Source: Acanthopleura granulata (taxonomy: Eukaryota; Mollusca; Polyplacophora; Chitonida; Chitonidae). From it: a DNA stretch of 64,000 bases. The notes under the pieces are model-generated. The model was given only the letters and a program-made list of their open reading frames with translations, had not been told where the DNA came from and ran no database searches. This document shows, in pieces, positions 46,661 to 57,985 of the stretch; the first letter of the stretch is position 1; each line of letters begins with the position of its first letter. The position numbers and the translations under genes are program-made. The stretch covers positions 16,199,808 through 16,263,807 of the forward strand of contig JABBOT010000011.1 in assembly GCA_016165875.1 (NCBI GenBank), given 5' to 3'.

Positions 46661-47440
46661 ATGGCGCAAACAGATATGATTAACGTGTCTTATTTGGACG
46701 GGATCTTTTTCAACGACTCCAACAGCAACGCCTCCTGTTGTTCTGACGTATTGACGCCAGCTCCGCGATCGCCGGCTGCACTGGCGTTCGGATTTACTCT
46801 TGCTTCATGGATCATTTCTTCGGTTAACATCGCTATGGCGTGGGCGTTCATCTTCGTCAACTCTCTTCTCTTGTGGGCCATTACAAGGGTAGACAACTCC
46901 GAACAGAAGGCAAAACGGTTCATCATAAACCTGAGGATAGCAAATATGATGTTGCCAATCCTTGTGGCAGTAGATCCGTATTCCATATCAGCAATAATAT
47001 ATATGAAGGGAAACTTTGTTTCACCTGACATTTGTGTGCTTGGCGTGTACGCCAGGATCAGAATAATTCTTATCTGTACACAGGTCGCTTCTGTCCTCGG
47101 CCTGGCTGGCGATCGCATTTATGGCGTGGCTCGACCTCTGACCTACACTGGCTACACTGGACCGACCAAGATATGCATCCTGATACAGCCTTGGTTCTTG
47201 CCATAGTCGTCTGGGTTATCTCTGGGTTTTAACTTTCCAAAGTTAAGTCTGAGTCTGCAATTCCAGGTCTTCCCATGTTTTGCTGACACCTGCTAAACGC
47301 CTATATGAAGATGTCACCCTGAAAAACCTTAGACACTTTGCTATCTGGCACAAATGTGTTTTCCTTTGCGGTTTACATCGGAAAACACATGTTTGGACAC
47401 ATTAACTTTGATGAGTCGAATACCTTCTATTCGTAGATGC
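46661..47440 (+). pseudogene. class A (rhodopsin-like) GPCR pseudogene
   Basis: The open frame 46661-47206 gives an N-terminus with NVSY and NASC glycosylation sites, then TM1 (AWAFIFVNSLLLWAIT), TM2 (FIINLRIANMMLPILVAV, with Asn at the usual Asp), and TM3 with the extracellular Cys ending in a DRY-like DRIYGVARPLTY. The frame then stops at 47206. One frame over, ALVLAIVVWVISGF (47187-47230) is a typical TM4 with its conserved Trp, ending in TAA. A third frame continues as NFPKLSLSLQFQVFPC, a plausible second extracellular loop with its Cys. At least two frameshifts are therefore needed, and TM5-TM7 are not recognisable. Ligand class unknown. A possible splice acceptor (ctgttcacag) precedes it at 46642. 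Confidence 0.7.
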
Positions 47441-48535
47441 TTACCTATTAGGTTAAAACCGGGCAGAGAACAACAAGGCACAAAGCGGTTGGGCGGTGAG
47501 TCACACGGGAAACAGTGTTCAAAATTGACATTAGCTTAAGCATATGAACCATGTACGCTGTTTGAATTACAGGCTTTTGCATTCCCGGAGTTATATCCGC
47601 ATGGAATGAAGAGTTTGTTATATATTAAGGAAAAGAAATGTAACATTACAGGGTGTACGAACTGATCATACATTGAATTGTGGGGTTTGTGGATTAGTAC
47701 ATGGAGCTGTTTTCCTCTAGGTGTGCCTTTTGTCTATGGTTCGTAACTTTCAAATTCTATGTACAAACCTTAAAGAGTCCAGGCTGCGTATCATACGGTC
47801 CTCAATCAGTACCGTATTGATTTTGTATTATGGCATGCTTCAGATAGCATGGTTTTAGGGAAAGTTCACACTTAAAGGAAAAGACCGGGGAAATATTGGG
47901 CAATTTGTGGTAGGAGAATACGGTCTGAAGATTTAAAAACGACCATCAATTTATTTTAGACTTTTTCAGTTCAGGGTCAACAATTTTAAGATAAGTCATA
48001 TCACGCACCCAATCGCGAATAATAAATACCTCAATGTAAAATTGGATGTAACTTTGAAAATAATTTGGATCAATCAGAACTCAGGATTATGTAAAGCTCG
48101 ATTAGCAGAAATGACATGACCTGGGTCCTTAAATCATTAACAGTCTATCTTTTGAATGTAGATAACGCTACTCCTGTACGGATGCGAATTCGACTCAATT
48201 ACGGACGGTTGACTGCTGTCCTTTTTTCGTCAGTGCACACACAACAAAGAGCAGGTAGGATGTCACAGGATGTAGATTTTGGCTGGAAAAACAGCACGCC
48301 AAATACAGACGGGAAGGAAGCCAACTTGAAACTTTATCGCTAGAGAGCGAAGGGCCCGATTCACATGAATCAACCAACATCCGGTCGGTAAACTGTCAGC
48401 GTCTTCTGAGAGCTTCGTGAGCTTACGGCGATAAAGCATACGTTACATACAGAACGTATAAACAATTATGGTATGATGTTTTTTAAGTCTTCAAAACTTA
48501 CTTACCAATGGCATCGCTGTGAAATCAACCCCAGC
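47441..48535. other. intergenic, nothing recognised
   Basis: No supported feature. Confidence 0.45.
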
Positions 48536-48620
48536 ACACGTTGGCTTCATCTCCGCAAGTGAAATATTCTTGGGTACGGCGCAAAACACCAATCAAATAA
48601 ATAAAGCAAATAAATAATCA
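48536..48620 (+). mobile_element. SINE family A tail
   Basis: GCAAGTGAAATATTCTTGGG, ACGGCGCAAAACACCAATCA and AAATAAATAAAG. Confidence 0.85.
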
Positions 48621-48831
48621 TTGATGAAAGACCAGCGCATAAGTAATCAGTTAAAGGCAAATCTTGTTATTACCATTATCTTATCTTTAAAAAAACTTTT
48701 TCCCCGATTTTACGTGAGTACAGCAACATAAACCTTTTGGGCCATCTTCCTGTCAGACGTTTAATTTGTGTCACGTGAGCCAAAAAGTAAAGGTCATGGA
48801 CAGGGCGACAGACAATTACTTAGTATTATTT

Positions 48832-48985
48832 GATATATTTTATACGTGTTTTACACCTTACTCAAGAACATTTCACGGCGACCGTGGTGGGAGGAAACCG
48901 GGCACAACCTGGGGACAGCCCATGAAGAGCCGCTAGTTGTTGACAGCCCTTCCCACGTACGACCGAAGAGGAAGTCAAACTGGGG
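48832..48985 (-). mobile_element. SINE family A, diverged
   Basis: Reversed CTCAAGAACATTTCACGGCG, GTGGGAGGAAACCGGGCACA and CCCACGTACGACCGAAGAGG; head missing. Confidence 0.8.
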
Positions 48986-51900
48986 CCAAAGAGCTGAAAC
49001 TTTCACCCGGAAATTGTCCTCTGTAAATGCTGGCACCTAACTGAGTGTAAGAAGCGTGATAGATACTCCAGTTCCCATAGACCAACACAATACCCAGTGT
49101 AAGGTTACTGGAGTTTATTAGTGCCAAAGTCCCAATGGACCATTAAATCCCATTATCAATTCCATTACCTGTGAACACATGCACAAGAGAAGTGTTACAG
49201 CTTGTAATATTCATGTCACATATCGATTATAATACAAAAGTATTGCATTATCTGTTATGGACATTAAGATCGTATCTTTCCTTATGACACTCAGGCATAT
49301 ATATTATACTATAGTTCAAAAGTATTGTCACCTATAGTAATAACCCTGTTACACTCAATTCAGCTAACATTCCACAAAACAGCTACAAAGCCGAATAAAC
49401 ATTAGACAGTAAGGCAAAAATACATTGTAGCTGATACCATCTGATCTATATCTTAAACATTAATAATGGACACTATGGGTTTCACTACCCTGTTTGAGCA
49501 TTGTTTTTTTTTGTAATAACAATGAGAAACGATAAATAAAAATTGGAAACAAAATTAAATGTCACAATGAAATAACAAACCATTAATTTCAAATAATTCA
49601 GAAAAATACAATAATTTCTTAGTTCCACATTATTCAGCTAAATGCAACTACTTAACTGATATAAGAACATAACTGTATGATTAGCAAAACATATGTATAT
49701 GTGTATGCATAACTACATGTACCATATTTATATGACAGTTTATGAGTTTAAGCATACTGTAACAATAAACACCATAAAAAATTCATTAAACACTAAACAA
49801 ATCTCACCTTCAAATGTATACAGACAGCATGAGTACATCAGGTCAAGCTCACAGTCCAAGCAGCATAGTAAACAGCAGGCCACAAGTCACATCAGAACAA
49901 GGGGCACAACTCAGGCCAACACAGTAGCAAACAACTTGAATGAAGCTTAGTCTACAATTACAACGTTCCTACCATAGTTACACTCATAATTAACAATATT
50001 TCCAACATGATAAATCATAAGCATGTTTACTGATACATTTTCATAAACAATAGACCAGCGTACTGCTACACACAAGCTCTGATATTTACTGCACATTCAT
50101 ATGTAATTTTAACATGGCACACGCTTGTTCAGTATGTAGCGCTAATGCATTAGGAAGAAAACAATGGTTTATTCACATTCAAACGTTGAAACCAACTTTG
50201 ATAAGCGACTACGATAACAAGAATAACTTAGAACATGAATAAACTCACATGGTCAGTAGTTACTTACAGACGTAACTCCGTTTTCTGGTTCTATTTGCTA
50301 GCTCAGTTCGACAGTCCCTGCGTATCTCAGTCGTAAAACAAAAACTGGCGACCATCAAAACATACACGCCGTCACGGAAATTATAAAATATAAAATCAGA
50401 TACAAAAATAGTTCTACTTAGAAATACTACATAAACTTATTACCCGTTAATTCATATGACATGATTTTCGTAAAATAAAGCATTCTAACTAAAGTTATAC
50501 AGAATCGATCACACTCGGCATTTTCCGTATAGCATATAGTACACCACTCTTACATGAGCAATAACAGACGGTAGATATTTACGGAGAAAAAGATCCACAC
50601 GAATGTGTGTGATATTGGTTTCGAACCGTACTTGAACTCACAGCGACCGCAATGTTGAAATGCCCATGAGTCATTCTGCTCGGCTAACATGTTTTATCTC
50701 TTGAACGCTGCTGTTATGACGTATATTTCATCATGGATACGGTAGATTTTAAACGTATCCTCAAATAAGAGATACCCTACTGCGGAAAGGGTAAATAGTA
50801 AGACGAAAACAATACACAGGCAGCTTCACATGCGAATAAACAAAAGTGTTCTGTTCCTTTATCTGGGTGTGACAAAATAAAAGTTTTTTACCTCACAGTG
50901 AGCTCAAAGGGAAGAAGTCTTAATCTCTTAGTGGTCTGCAACCAGTGACAAAGTCTCCTCAGAAACAAGACGAAATTTCTGCCGTTGGACCTGTAGGTAT
51001 CGAAACCGATATTAGCCGTCAACCATACCAGCCGTCAACAAAAATGGGCGCTTCGAGGTGAATGTTCGCGAGACCAGTTTCCAAAACGACAATTAACACA
51101 AACCATCTTGGACTAAGAAAGTATATAAAATAAAACAGACCCAATTTAAATTATTTCAACCAGTCACATGTACAACAAGCTTATTTATGATTTCGACTGA
51201 TGTTCATGTTTGTAGCATTGCTAGACTGTTTTCATGTTTCAAAAATACCACTGTACAAATATTCTTTCTAACTGTTCTTGTATTGTTTACATAGAGGGCC
51301 TCTGGGCAGAGCAGAATGTAAATCTGACAGAGTTGCCCTCTTTAAATTAAGGTTTCATTCATTCATTCATACACCCATTTATATTTTTGTACTGAATGAT
51401 TTGTATTGCTCGTATGTTTTTGGGTAATGGTGAGAGAATCGGATATCTCACACTGCTTAAGTAGCATTCAAAAGATGCTAATCATAAAATGTCACACTAG
51501 TGTTTTATTCGTTTCTTTATTTACCTGATTTCATTTCTACCACTGTGGCCGGCCACACTAGGAGATAACTATGCTAGGTCATATGAAGACGATAGGCATT
51601 TTGTTTCAGACGAGTTCCAAATGAACCTTATCCTGTTGATATATTGTGCAACATTTATCGTTGACAATACGGAGCATAGCGTTTTATATAAATAGTTGGG
51701 AAATAGTTTTCAAAAGTTGCATTTTGTGTTGAAGATGCTATCTGGTAAGATGTGATATTAAATTCAAAACTGTCGTCACACCCGATCATGTTCGGTAAGT
51801 GTCATCATAATACTAGCTTTGTCGATGTCCATAACATTGCACAACTGCCACAATTTTTTGAAATAGAAAAAAATAAAAGGAGTAAAAGTAATAAAAACAA

Positions 51901-52463
51901 AACAAAAACAAAAATGAAGTGAAAAAGCACAAAACCCAAACTTGAACAGTATAACTCTTCAGGTTGAATATTATCCTAACTTTTAATTCAACGTAACAAA
52001 CCGTTTTTGGGAGGTAGTCGTAAAATCCGTCTCGTGCTTGCAGTGGCGTCATGCGAACATTTCTTCCTTATACTATATCAGGCAGTGGCTACCTCACTGA
52101 AGCTGAATAGAGAGCCCCTGACCCCCGGTGACTCGACTTACAGGAAGTAGGGCTGACAACACTAGATAACAGACACTGGACATGCGGGCCTGCGTTTCAG
52201 TACCCGGTAGAAGTGTCAGTTTCTGGCCTGAGCAAACTGACTGTGTCGGGCACAAAGCTTTTCTAACGCCAGAAGTAAGACAACATTACCGGTGAGAAAG
52301 ATATTTTATTACATTTTTATGTCACACTGAGATCCTAACTGACCGAGCTCTGTGACAATGAGTTCTCAAAGATGAGTGCCTAATCCTTGACCAAAGTGAT
52401 CACGAATTGGAATCAGGGCATCGCTGTGGTTTTATGCGTGTAGGTTTGTCTTAGTAGGTTTGT
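48986..52463. other. 3.5 kb without a recognised gene
   Basis: Very AT-rich from 49100 to 50600. A SINE family A head remnant lies at 50622-50692 (ACTTGAACTCACAGCGACCG). At 51290-51372, ATGTAAATCTGACAGAGTTG, CCCTCTTTAAATTAAGG and ATTCATTCATT look like the 3' end of an L2-type LINE (from memory of similar tails). Minus-strand donor-like sites at 50891 (gaggtaaaa) and 50273 (ctgtaagta) might mark a noncoding transcript, but this is weak. Confidence 0.4.
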
Positions 52464-52599
52464 CAGGGTCCATTTGCACGAAGCCATCTTAACGTTACGA
52501 CCATGTATAGCTGCCATATCGATGCAATGCCTACAGTGCTGATAGTCACGCTATTGACGTGTTCGTAACGTTAAGCGGGTTTCGTGCAAGAGGACCCTG
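52464..52599. mobile_element. foldback MITE of 136 bp
   Basis: Begins CAGGGTCCATTTGCACGAAG and ends CGTGCAAGAGGACCCTG. The outer 36 bases of each end pair with only a few mismatches (CTTAACGTTACGA facing TCGTAACGTTAAG), and pairing continues weakly to the middle. No coding capacity. Target-site duplication not clear. Confidence 0.75.
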
Positions 52600-52617
52600 G
52601 TAGCTACCCTTTGTACG

Positions 52618-52652
52618 TGCTTGTAACGTTAAGAAGGCTTCGTGCAGTTGAC
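52618..52652. mobile_element. extra arm of the foldback element
   Basis: TTGTAACGTTAAGAAGGCTT followed by CGTGCAGTTG repeats the right arm of the preceding MITE in direct orientation, without its terminal GGACCCTG. Confidence 0.65.
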
Positions 52653-52704
52653 TGCACTCGGGTCACCTGTTTTCGTTCACCTGTAAGCCTGGTCGTCAAT
52701 CCTT

Positions 52705-52780
52705 AATTGAAATAGTCTTGCATATGGCCGATGTCACGATAAAATAAATAAATAAATAGATGAATAAATAAATAAATGAA
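52705..52780 (+). mobile_element. SINE tail remnant plus AAATA repeat
   Basis: TTGAAATAGTCTTGCATATG and GATGTCACGATAAAATAAAT resemble an eroded family A tail extended by AAATA/GAATA units. Confidence 0.5.
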
Positions 52781-53219
52781 TGTGTAGGTACAGTATATTT
52801 GCGTCTGAATCGGGTGGTCGTGGTCAGCGGAGTGGCTGTAGTGTATATCTAAAGGTCTGCAGCTTGAGGAGTAAATAAAGAGCAGAGAGGACAGTGTGAT
52901 AATTGGTAAATTGTTGCACATATCGGCTGAAATCTGTTCTATTGTCAATTTGCTCCAGTAAAGGTGTTAGACAAAATACATTTTCGTGTAAAAAGGACTG
53001 GAGATAGGGTAAATATGTATGCTTCCGGATGCCAACGCCTTCACTGAAGTGAATTTTGGGTCAATTTGTCCTTCATGTCTCAAGCATGAAATAATTTTGA
53101 GTTATATCAAACCAAATGTTAAATGAATGTGCACAGTAATACACATAGCCTAAAGTCTGTTTCAGCTTTAAATATATTTGATACCGTTGTCTGTTTTAGA
53201 ACCAAAGAGAACACTGAAA

Positions 53220-53627
53220 ATGTGGGCAGCCACAGTCAGCCTGTTTGTAGCATTTCTCACCAAGGCCGACGCTCAAAAGGGCGATTCCCTGCCGAAATGT
53301 CAGGACAAGTTCAAATGTGGGATCCTGCCAGCTTCATTTTACCACGTACACGGGAGCAATATACAAGTGGCCGTCTTTATAACAGGGAATACTTCAAGCA
53401 GTTGGAGTGGTAATTACAAAAAGTTAAAATACTCACAAATTACAAGGAGGCCACTACTCATTCAAGCAACTCTTTCATCTGCATTGGTCTCTCGACTCAG
53501 TACTTCGAAACATTGCGCCCACATTCTCAGGTGGAATAACTCATGCATCCAATTTGATGCGTCAACTAATGGGCTGTCCGCTTTTACAAATGACTACCGG
53601 TTGCTCAGTCATTTTATGATCACGTAA
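53220..53627 (+). CDS. secreted-protein exon cut by the duplication edge (uncertain)
   Basis: After a good splice acceptor (gttgtctgttttag at 53199) an ATG opens a frame whose first 18 residues, MWAATVSLFVAFLTKADA, are a textbook signal peptide with cleavage before Gln. A Cys-containing stretch follows (KCQDKFKCGILPASFYHVHG). From 53383 the sequence is shared with copy 1 of the segmental duplication, where no such upstream exon exists. The frame stays open to 53627 here, but copy 1 has a stop in it. A possible donor (GAGTG|gtaatt) at 53409 suggests the real exon may end there. Family not recognised; the remainder of the gene was not found. Confidence 0.4.
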   Translation: MWAATVSLFVAFLTKADAQKGDSLPKCQDKFKCGILPASFYHVHGSNIQVAVFITGNTSSSWSGNYKKLKYSQITRRPLLIQATLSSALVSRLSTSKHCAHILRWNNSCIQFDASTNGLSAFTNDYRLLSHFMIT

Positions 53628-53744
53628 TTTCGATATAAAAGTACAAAATAACGAATGACCTATTTCGTTGTTACGGAATAACAATCATATTCACGGATAC
53701 GCTCAGAATGCGTATAATTGCGTATTCTGTGCAAGCTACATGTA

Positions 53745-53995
53745 TTTGATTGGTGTTTTACGCCGTACTCGAGAATATTTCATTTACACGAGGGCGGCCA
53801 GCATTATGGTGGGAGGAAACCGGGCAGAGCCCCGGGGAAACCCACCACCATCCTCAGGCTGCTGGCAGACCTTCCCAGATCTTTGGGCCGGAGAGGAAAC
53901 CAGCATGAACTGAACATGAATTCACAGCGACCGCATTGGTGAGAGGCTCAGGGACCATTGCTCTGCGCTAACATCCTAACCCACAAAGCCACAGA
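53745..53995 (-). mobile_element. SINE family A, duplicate of 21130-21380
   Basis: Full-length and closer to the family consensus than its partner (GCGACCGCATTGGTGAGAGG is intact here). Confidence 0.92.
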
Positions 53996-54767
53996 TGCCC
54001 CTCTTTATATATCTTAAGTTGTCGTTCATATATAGAATTACTCCACTGGAAAAAAAATTGGCACTTTTCAAGTCACAACATTGTGAAAAAGTTACTAAAA
54101 CTGGGCATGAATTTTACTTTCTTGAAAGGAGTGTGAAAACACCATTGATTTTATTGTTGATGGCAAGGTATAGAAATAGAAAACAGCAGCTTCTCACAAC
54201 TTCCCGAAAGCGCGTAAACTTATTACAAATTACTACATTCATGTTTCGGGCAAAGTTACCAAAGCTGGCCTTGAAATTTGCAAACGAGGAACATGGAAAA
54301 CAAGTCTTCGTGGATTAATAAAGAAAAAGTGACAAAACAGAGCATTATTATGATTTCTCATATTTCAGATGAAGGATACAAAGTACCATGCGTGGCCAGA
54401 CGTGATCTGTGTTTTAAGAACTATTGGCGTACATCAATAAAACCCAGAGACCTCTTCTCAGACGTCGGTAAATGATACAACTACATGTATATATCTCGTT
54501 TGGGTTCAAAAGATTGGATCAGGTAAAAACCCCTAATATTATTACATGTAGCATTACGTAAACTTTCCTTACGTGAAATCCATGTTAAATGTGGAAATGT
54601 GTCCGTGGTGGAAAAGTGATGGAAATGTAAAAGGCATCTAAGCAATTAACAAATGGAGTTGAATTTACATGCATATATAAAGTCTTAGATATACATGTGC
54701 TGTATCTTGATGAGTATATCTGGTCTTCGAAGAAGAGGGAATGTCAAAAGTGCTGTAGCACATATAT

Positions 54768-54965
54768 TCATTTATTTATTTCATTAGTGTTTTACGTCGT
54801 ACTCAGGAATATTTCACCTATACCACGTCGGCCAGCTTCATGGTGGGTGGAAACCGGACAGAGCCCTGTGAAAGCCCAGCACCATCTGCAGATGGCTGGC
54901 AGACCTTTCCATGTACGGCTATATCGAGTGGAAGCCAACATGAACTGGACTTGAACACACAGTTT
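54768..54965 (-). mobile_element. SINE family A, chimeric relative to copy 1
   Basis: The tail half matches the SINE at 22156 and the head half matches the fragment at 23558. The join lies within CAGATGGCTGGCA. Confidence 0.85.
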
Positions 54966-55021
54966 ACTTCGCTACAATAAAAATCAGAAGAGCCACGGCT
55001 CTACTGGGAGACAATGTTGGC

Positions 55022-55027
55022 TTTATT
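55022..55027 (-). terminator. candidate poly(A) signal of serpin copy 2
   Basis: AATAAA on the minus strand, about 365 bases past the stop, at the same place as in copy 1. Confidence 0.45.
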
Positions 55028-55391
55028 ATTTACTTAGACACACACTAACCTCCATGCATTTACAATTATGCGATCTACACTATAAACACATAATCACAAC
55101 AACCTTCTTTCGCAGTTCATATGTCATTGATAATGCGTAAATAAAACCGGCAAGGAGTTTTCAACAAGCCGCAAAGGATACTGAAGTCTAGATTTGACCT
55201 AACCCATCACCAGGTAAGCTTTGTCGTGTAACCCTATCTTATCTAGCCCTTTAAGATTTCCTCTACTAAGGAGATTCTCTATATAAAGATCTCAAAGGTG
55301 TCAACTTCAATATTTGATTCACACAAGCTCAGCTGTATGGAATATATATTATGCATATAAGCTTTAAAAAAGCACAAGGTCTAAGTCACTG

Positions 55392-56606
55392 TTATAGTTC
55401 ACTTTTTGCTTTGCCTGATTCCTCAGGTTCTGAAAGACGTCCGATGAACAAAATGGCGCCCGTTCGATTGTGCATGATGAAAAAGAGGAACGGGTGATCT
55501 GCGTTGAACTCCTGAGGGATCGTGTAGGACATAGGAATGGACCTGACGCCTGTAGCCGCGGCGGCTTCAGTGCCCTCTTCGTTCACTTCGATGAAAGCTT
55601 TGTGGACAACGTTGGAAACGACCAGCTCCCTTGTGCCATCGATGCCGGACAAGTCAGCAACGCGTTCTGTGAACAAGTCCTTTATCCACAGTTGCTTCAG
55701 AATGTCCGAAAGCTCCGCACCTTCTTTCAGTTTGAATTTCGGAAGATGGACTTTAACGGTTTGCTTGGAGACGAAGTTACGGACTGACTGAAGGATAGCG
55801 GGAGTCAGAGACTGTTCCATTTGCAACAGACCGTTTGCTCTCCTTGGCAGTAAAATAAACATGCTGAGGTCGTGCTGAACGTATGGTAGCTCTAAGATTT
55901 GACAGTCCAACTCCGTCAGACGGCCTACGGGAAACTTAGCCTCTTGGTACATCATGTCCACCTGGATTTTCTTCTCGTTCTTCAACTGGAATGGTTTTGC
56001 CTCCGTGACGTCTGACGAAAACTTCTTGGCCCAATTTCCTTTAAAGTATATCGCATTGACCAACACTAAGACGGTCTCCTTCGTGAGCATCCCCGATGGT
56101 ATCAACTCCTGAATTTTTGAGTTGGTTTCCTTCTCTACCCATGTATTAATTGTTGAACGCGAACCTTCGGGATCCTGGGCGAAATTGACGTTCTTGACAT
56201 GGGATTTGAACGACGATTGGATCACCTTCAAATATTCGTCTAACACTTTGAATTTCTGGTCGACGAACATGTTATTGGCGGTGTTTAACGTGTACCTGGC
56301 ATCCTTGGTCTTAATCTCCCCAAAGAGCTTCTGGAAGGCAGAGTGCAAGGCGTCGCTCTCTTGTGTCAACTTCATGGCCTCTATCATCTGACTGGCGGTA
56401 TTTCCTTTCGCTCCCGCTAAAGTCATCCCCAATGCCGTGGCGATGCTGAACGGGGAGAAGAACAGATTCCCATCCGGGTTCTGCTTACTGATTTGGTCGT
56501 ACAGGTCACGTGTGAATCCAGCCATGCTTTTCGTTAATTGCAAAAGATCACTCGGCACAGGGGGCTTCGCCTCCGTCTGTCCTTGTTGTTGGTCCTGTGT
56601 TGCCAT
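55392..56606 (-). CDS. serpin, copy 2 (predicted Met-Ser reactive centre)
   Basis: Same length (404 residues), single coding exon and start context as copy 1; about 92% identical by hand count with no indels. All serpin landmarks are intact, including the inhibitory hinge EEGTEAAAATG. The reactive loop reads GVRSIPMSYTIPQEF, giving P1 = Met and P1' = Ser by the same hinge count. The IPM-S context is like that of human alpha-1-antitrypsin, which inhibits neutrophil elastase, so an elastase-like target is a reasonable inference. The loss of the copy-1 Arg-Arg means the two paralogs should inhibit different proteases. The C-terminus is KSEL rather than KDEL. The start ATG again follows a likely acceptor (gtcacag). 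An open in-frame extension to the ATG at 56744, and beyond it, is not conserved in a coding-like way. Confidence 0.95.
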   Translation of the reverse strand: MATQDQQQGQTEAKPPVPSDLLQLTKSMAGFTRDLYDQISKQNPDGNLFFSPFSIATALGMTLAGAKGNTASQMIEAMKLTQESDALHSAFQKLFGEIKTKDARYTLNTANNMFVDQKFKVLDEYLKVIQSSFKSHVKNVNFAQDPEGSRSTINTWVEKETNSKIQELIPSGMLTKETVLVLVNAIYFKGNWAKKFSSDVTEAKPFQLKNEKKIQVDMMYQEAKFPVGRLTELDCQILELPYVQHDLSMFILLPRRANGLLQMEQSLTPAILQSVRNFVSKQTVKVHLPKFKLKEGAELSDILKQLWIKDLFTERVADLSGIDGTRELVVSNVVHKAFIEVNEEGTEAAAATGVRSIPMSYTIPQEFNADHPFLFFIMHNRTGAILFIGRLSEPEESGKAKSEL

Positions 56607-57240
56607 GGTTCCTGTGACGAGAAGAAGGTTAAATGCCGTGTGAAATATTGTTCTTTGTAAAGTTGAACAGGATAGAGAAGCACATAAGTAGTGGGATTTC
56701 GAAAGAGTCTTTGCACAAATACGCCATACATGTGGGCGACGCATTTGCAGACCAATATAGCCTTTATATGGTGGCCACATATAGATCACAGGCTCTTTCC
56801 CGACTTGAATGAAGTCGCAGTTTCTTCGGATCTTGAACAGAAAGATAAATGCATAAAAGAAATATACATACACGTGTGCAGTTATCGACATATAATTTTG
56901 ATTTGCATGCTTTGCAGATTATTTGTTAAAGGCTTCTTACAAAAAAGTATACACTGAGTTGTTGCTTAAGGCTACATAGTCTGGGAATTTTCAGCTGTAC
57001 GCTAGTGGTCAGTTACATTGGTGAAGGAGACACTCTTCGTAATATCATCGATACAGATGGTATCACGGTTGGATGATGCATAGATACCGTCAAATTCTCA
57101 CATGCAAATCATGACATGATATGCAAGCAACCACAAACCATATATGTATCTACCCCATGAACACCACACCAATCAGTCACAGCTGTAGCACTTGCCTGCG
57201 GACAAAACTCCACGCAAAGCTACATGGATGTACATCGCGG

Positions 57241-57460
57241 GGCAATGATGCAGGTGCCTGTCACAAATGCGATCTCTGTGAGTTCAAGTCTAGCTCAAGT
57301 TGGCTTCCTCGGCGGGAAGGTCGGCCAGTAACCTGCGGATGGTCGTGGGTTTCCTCCAGTTCAGTTTGGTTTCCTCCCACTATAATGCTGTTTGCCGTCG
57401 TATCAGTGAAATAATCTTGAGTACATCGTCAATCAAAAAGATAAAACAAATAAAAAAAAA
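57241..57460 (+). mobile_element. SINE family A, duplicate of 25948-26155
   Basis: Shares the unusual TATCAGTGAAATAATCTTGA tail with copy 1. An eroded family A remnant also lies at about 56975-57035. Confidence 0.85.
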
Positions 57461-57825
57461 TAAATAGGCAACTGTTCTTTAAAACGTTGTTAAGAAAATG
57501 AATCTTGCTATTATCGACTTGTATGGAACCTGCTTTCACGATTTACCAGAACATATACGAATATCACACATAACTCTCAGGTTTAAATCCTTATTATTAT
57601 TTAACTCTGGTAACCTGTTAATTAGAACACTTCAGGCTGTTTCACTGGTCATATACACTTTGTTCAGTACACATGGAAGTATGGTGATCTAGGCGCGTTA
57701 CAGTTTTCGAGAATATCATTCATTCATGTACCAAGGCAAAATCACCACTATGGGACGTGCAGTTTGAAATGGGTCTTTGAATTGGTCTTCACTAGGGTTC
57801 ATCACCATTCACTCAACGTAGAACT

Positions 57826-57985
57826 CGGGGGCCTCTGTTAGCGCGCTATAGTGCAGAGTAATGATCCAGGTGCCTCTGGCCAAAGTGATAGTTGTGACTT
57901 TCCCCCGGGCTCTACTCACTTTCCTCTCACCACAAAGCTGCCAGCCGTCGTATAAGTGAAATATTCCAGTCATATAAATAAATAA
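57826..57985 (+). mobile_element. SINE family A, duplicate of 26497-26652
   Basis: Keeps the start of the tRNA-like head (GGGGCCTCTGTTAGCGCGCT) that is deleted in copy 1, but lacks the CATGAATACGGCG step of the tail. Confidence 0.85.
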
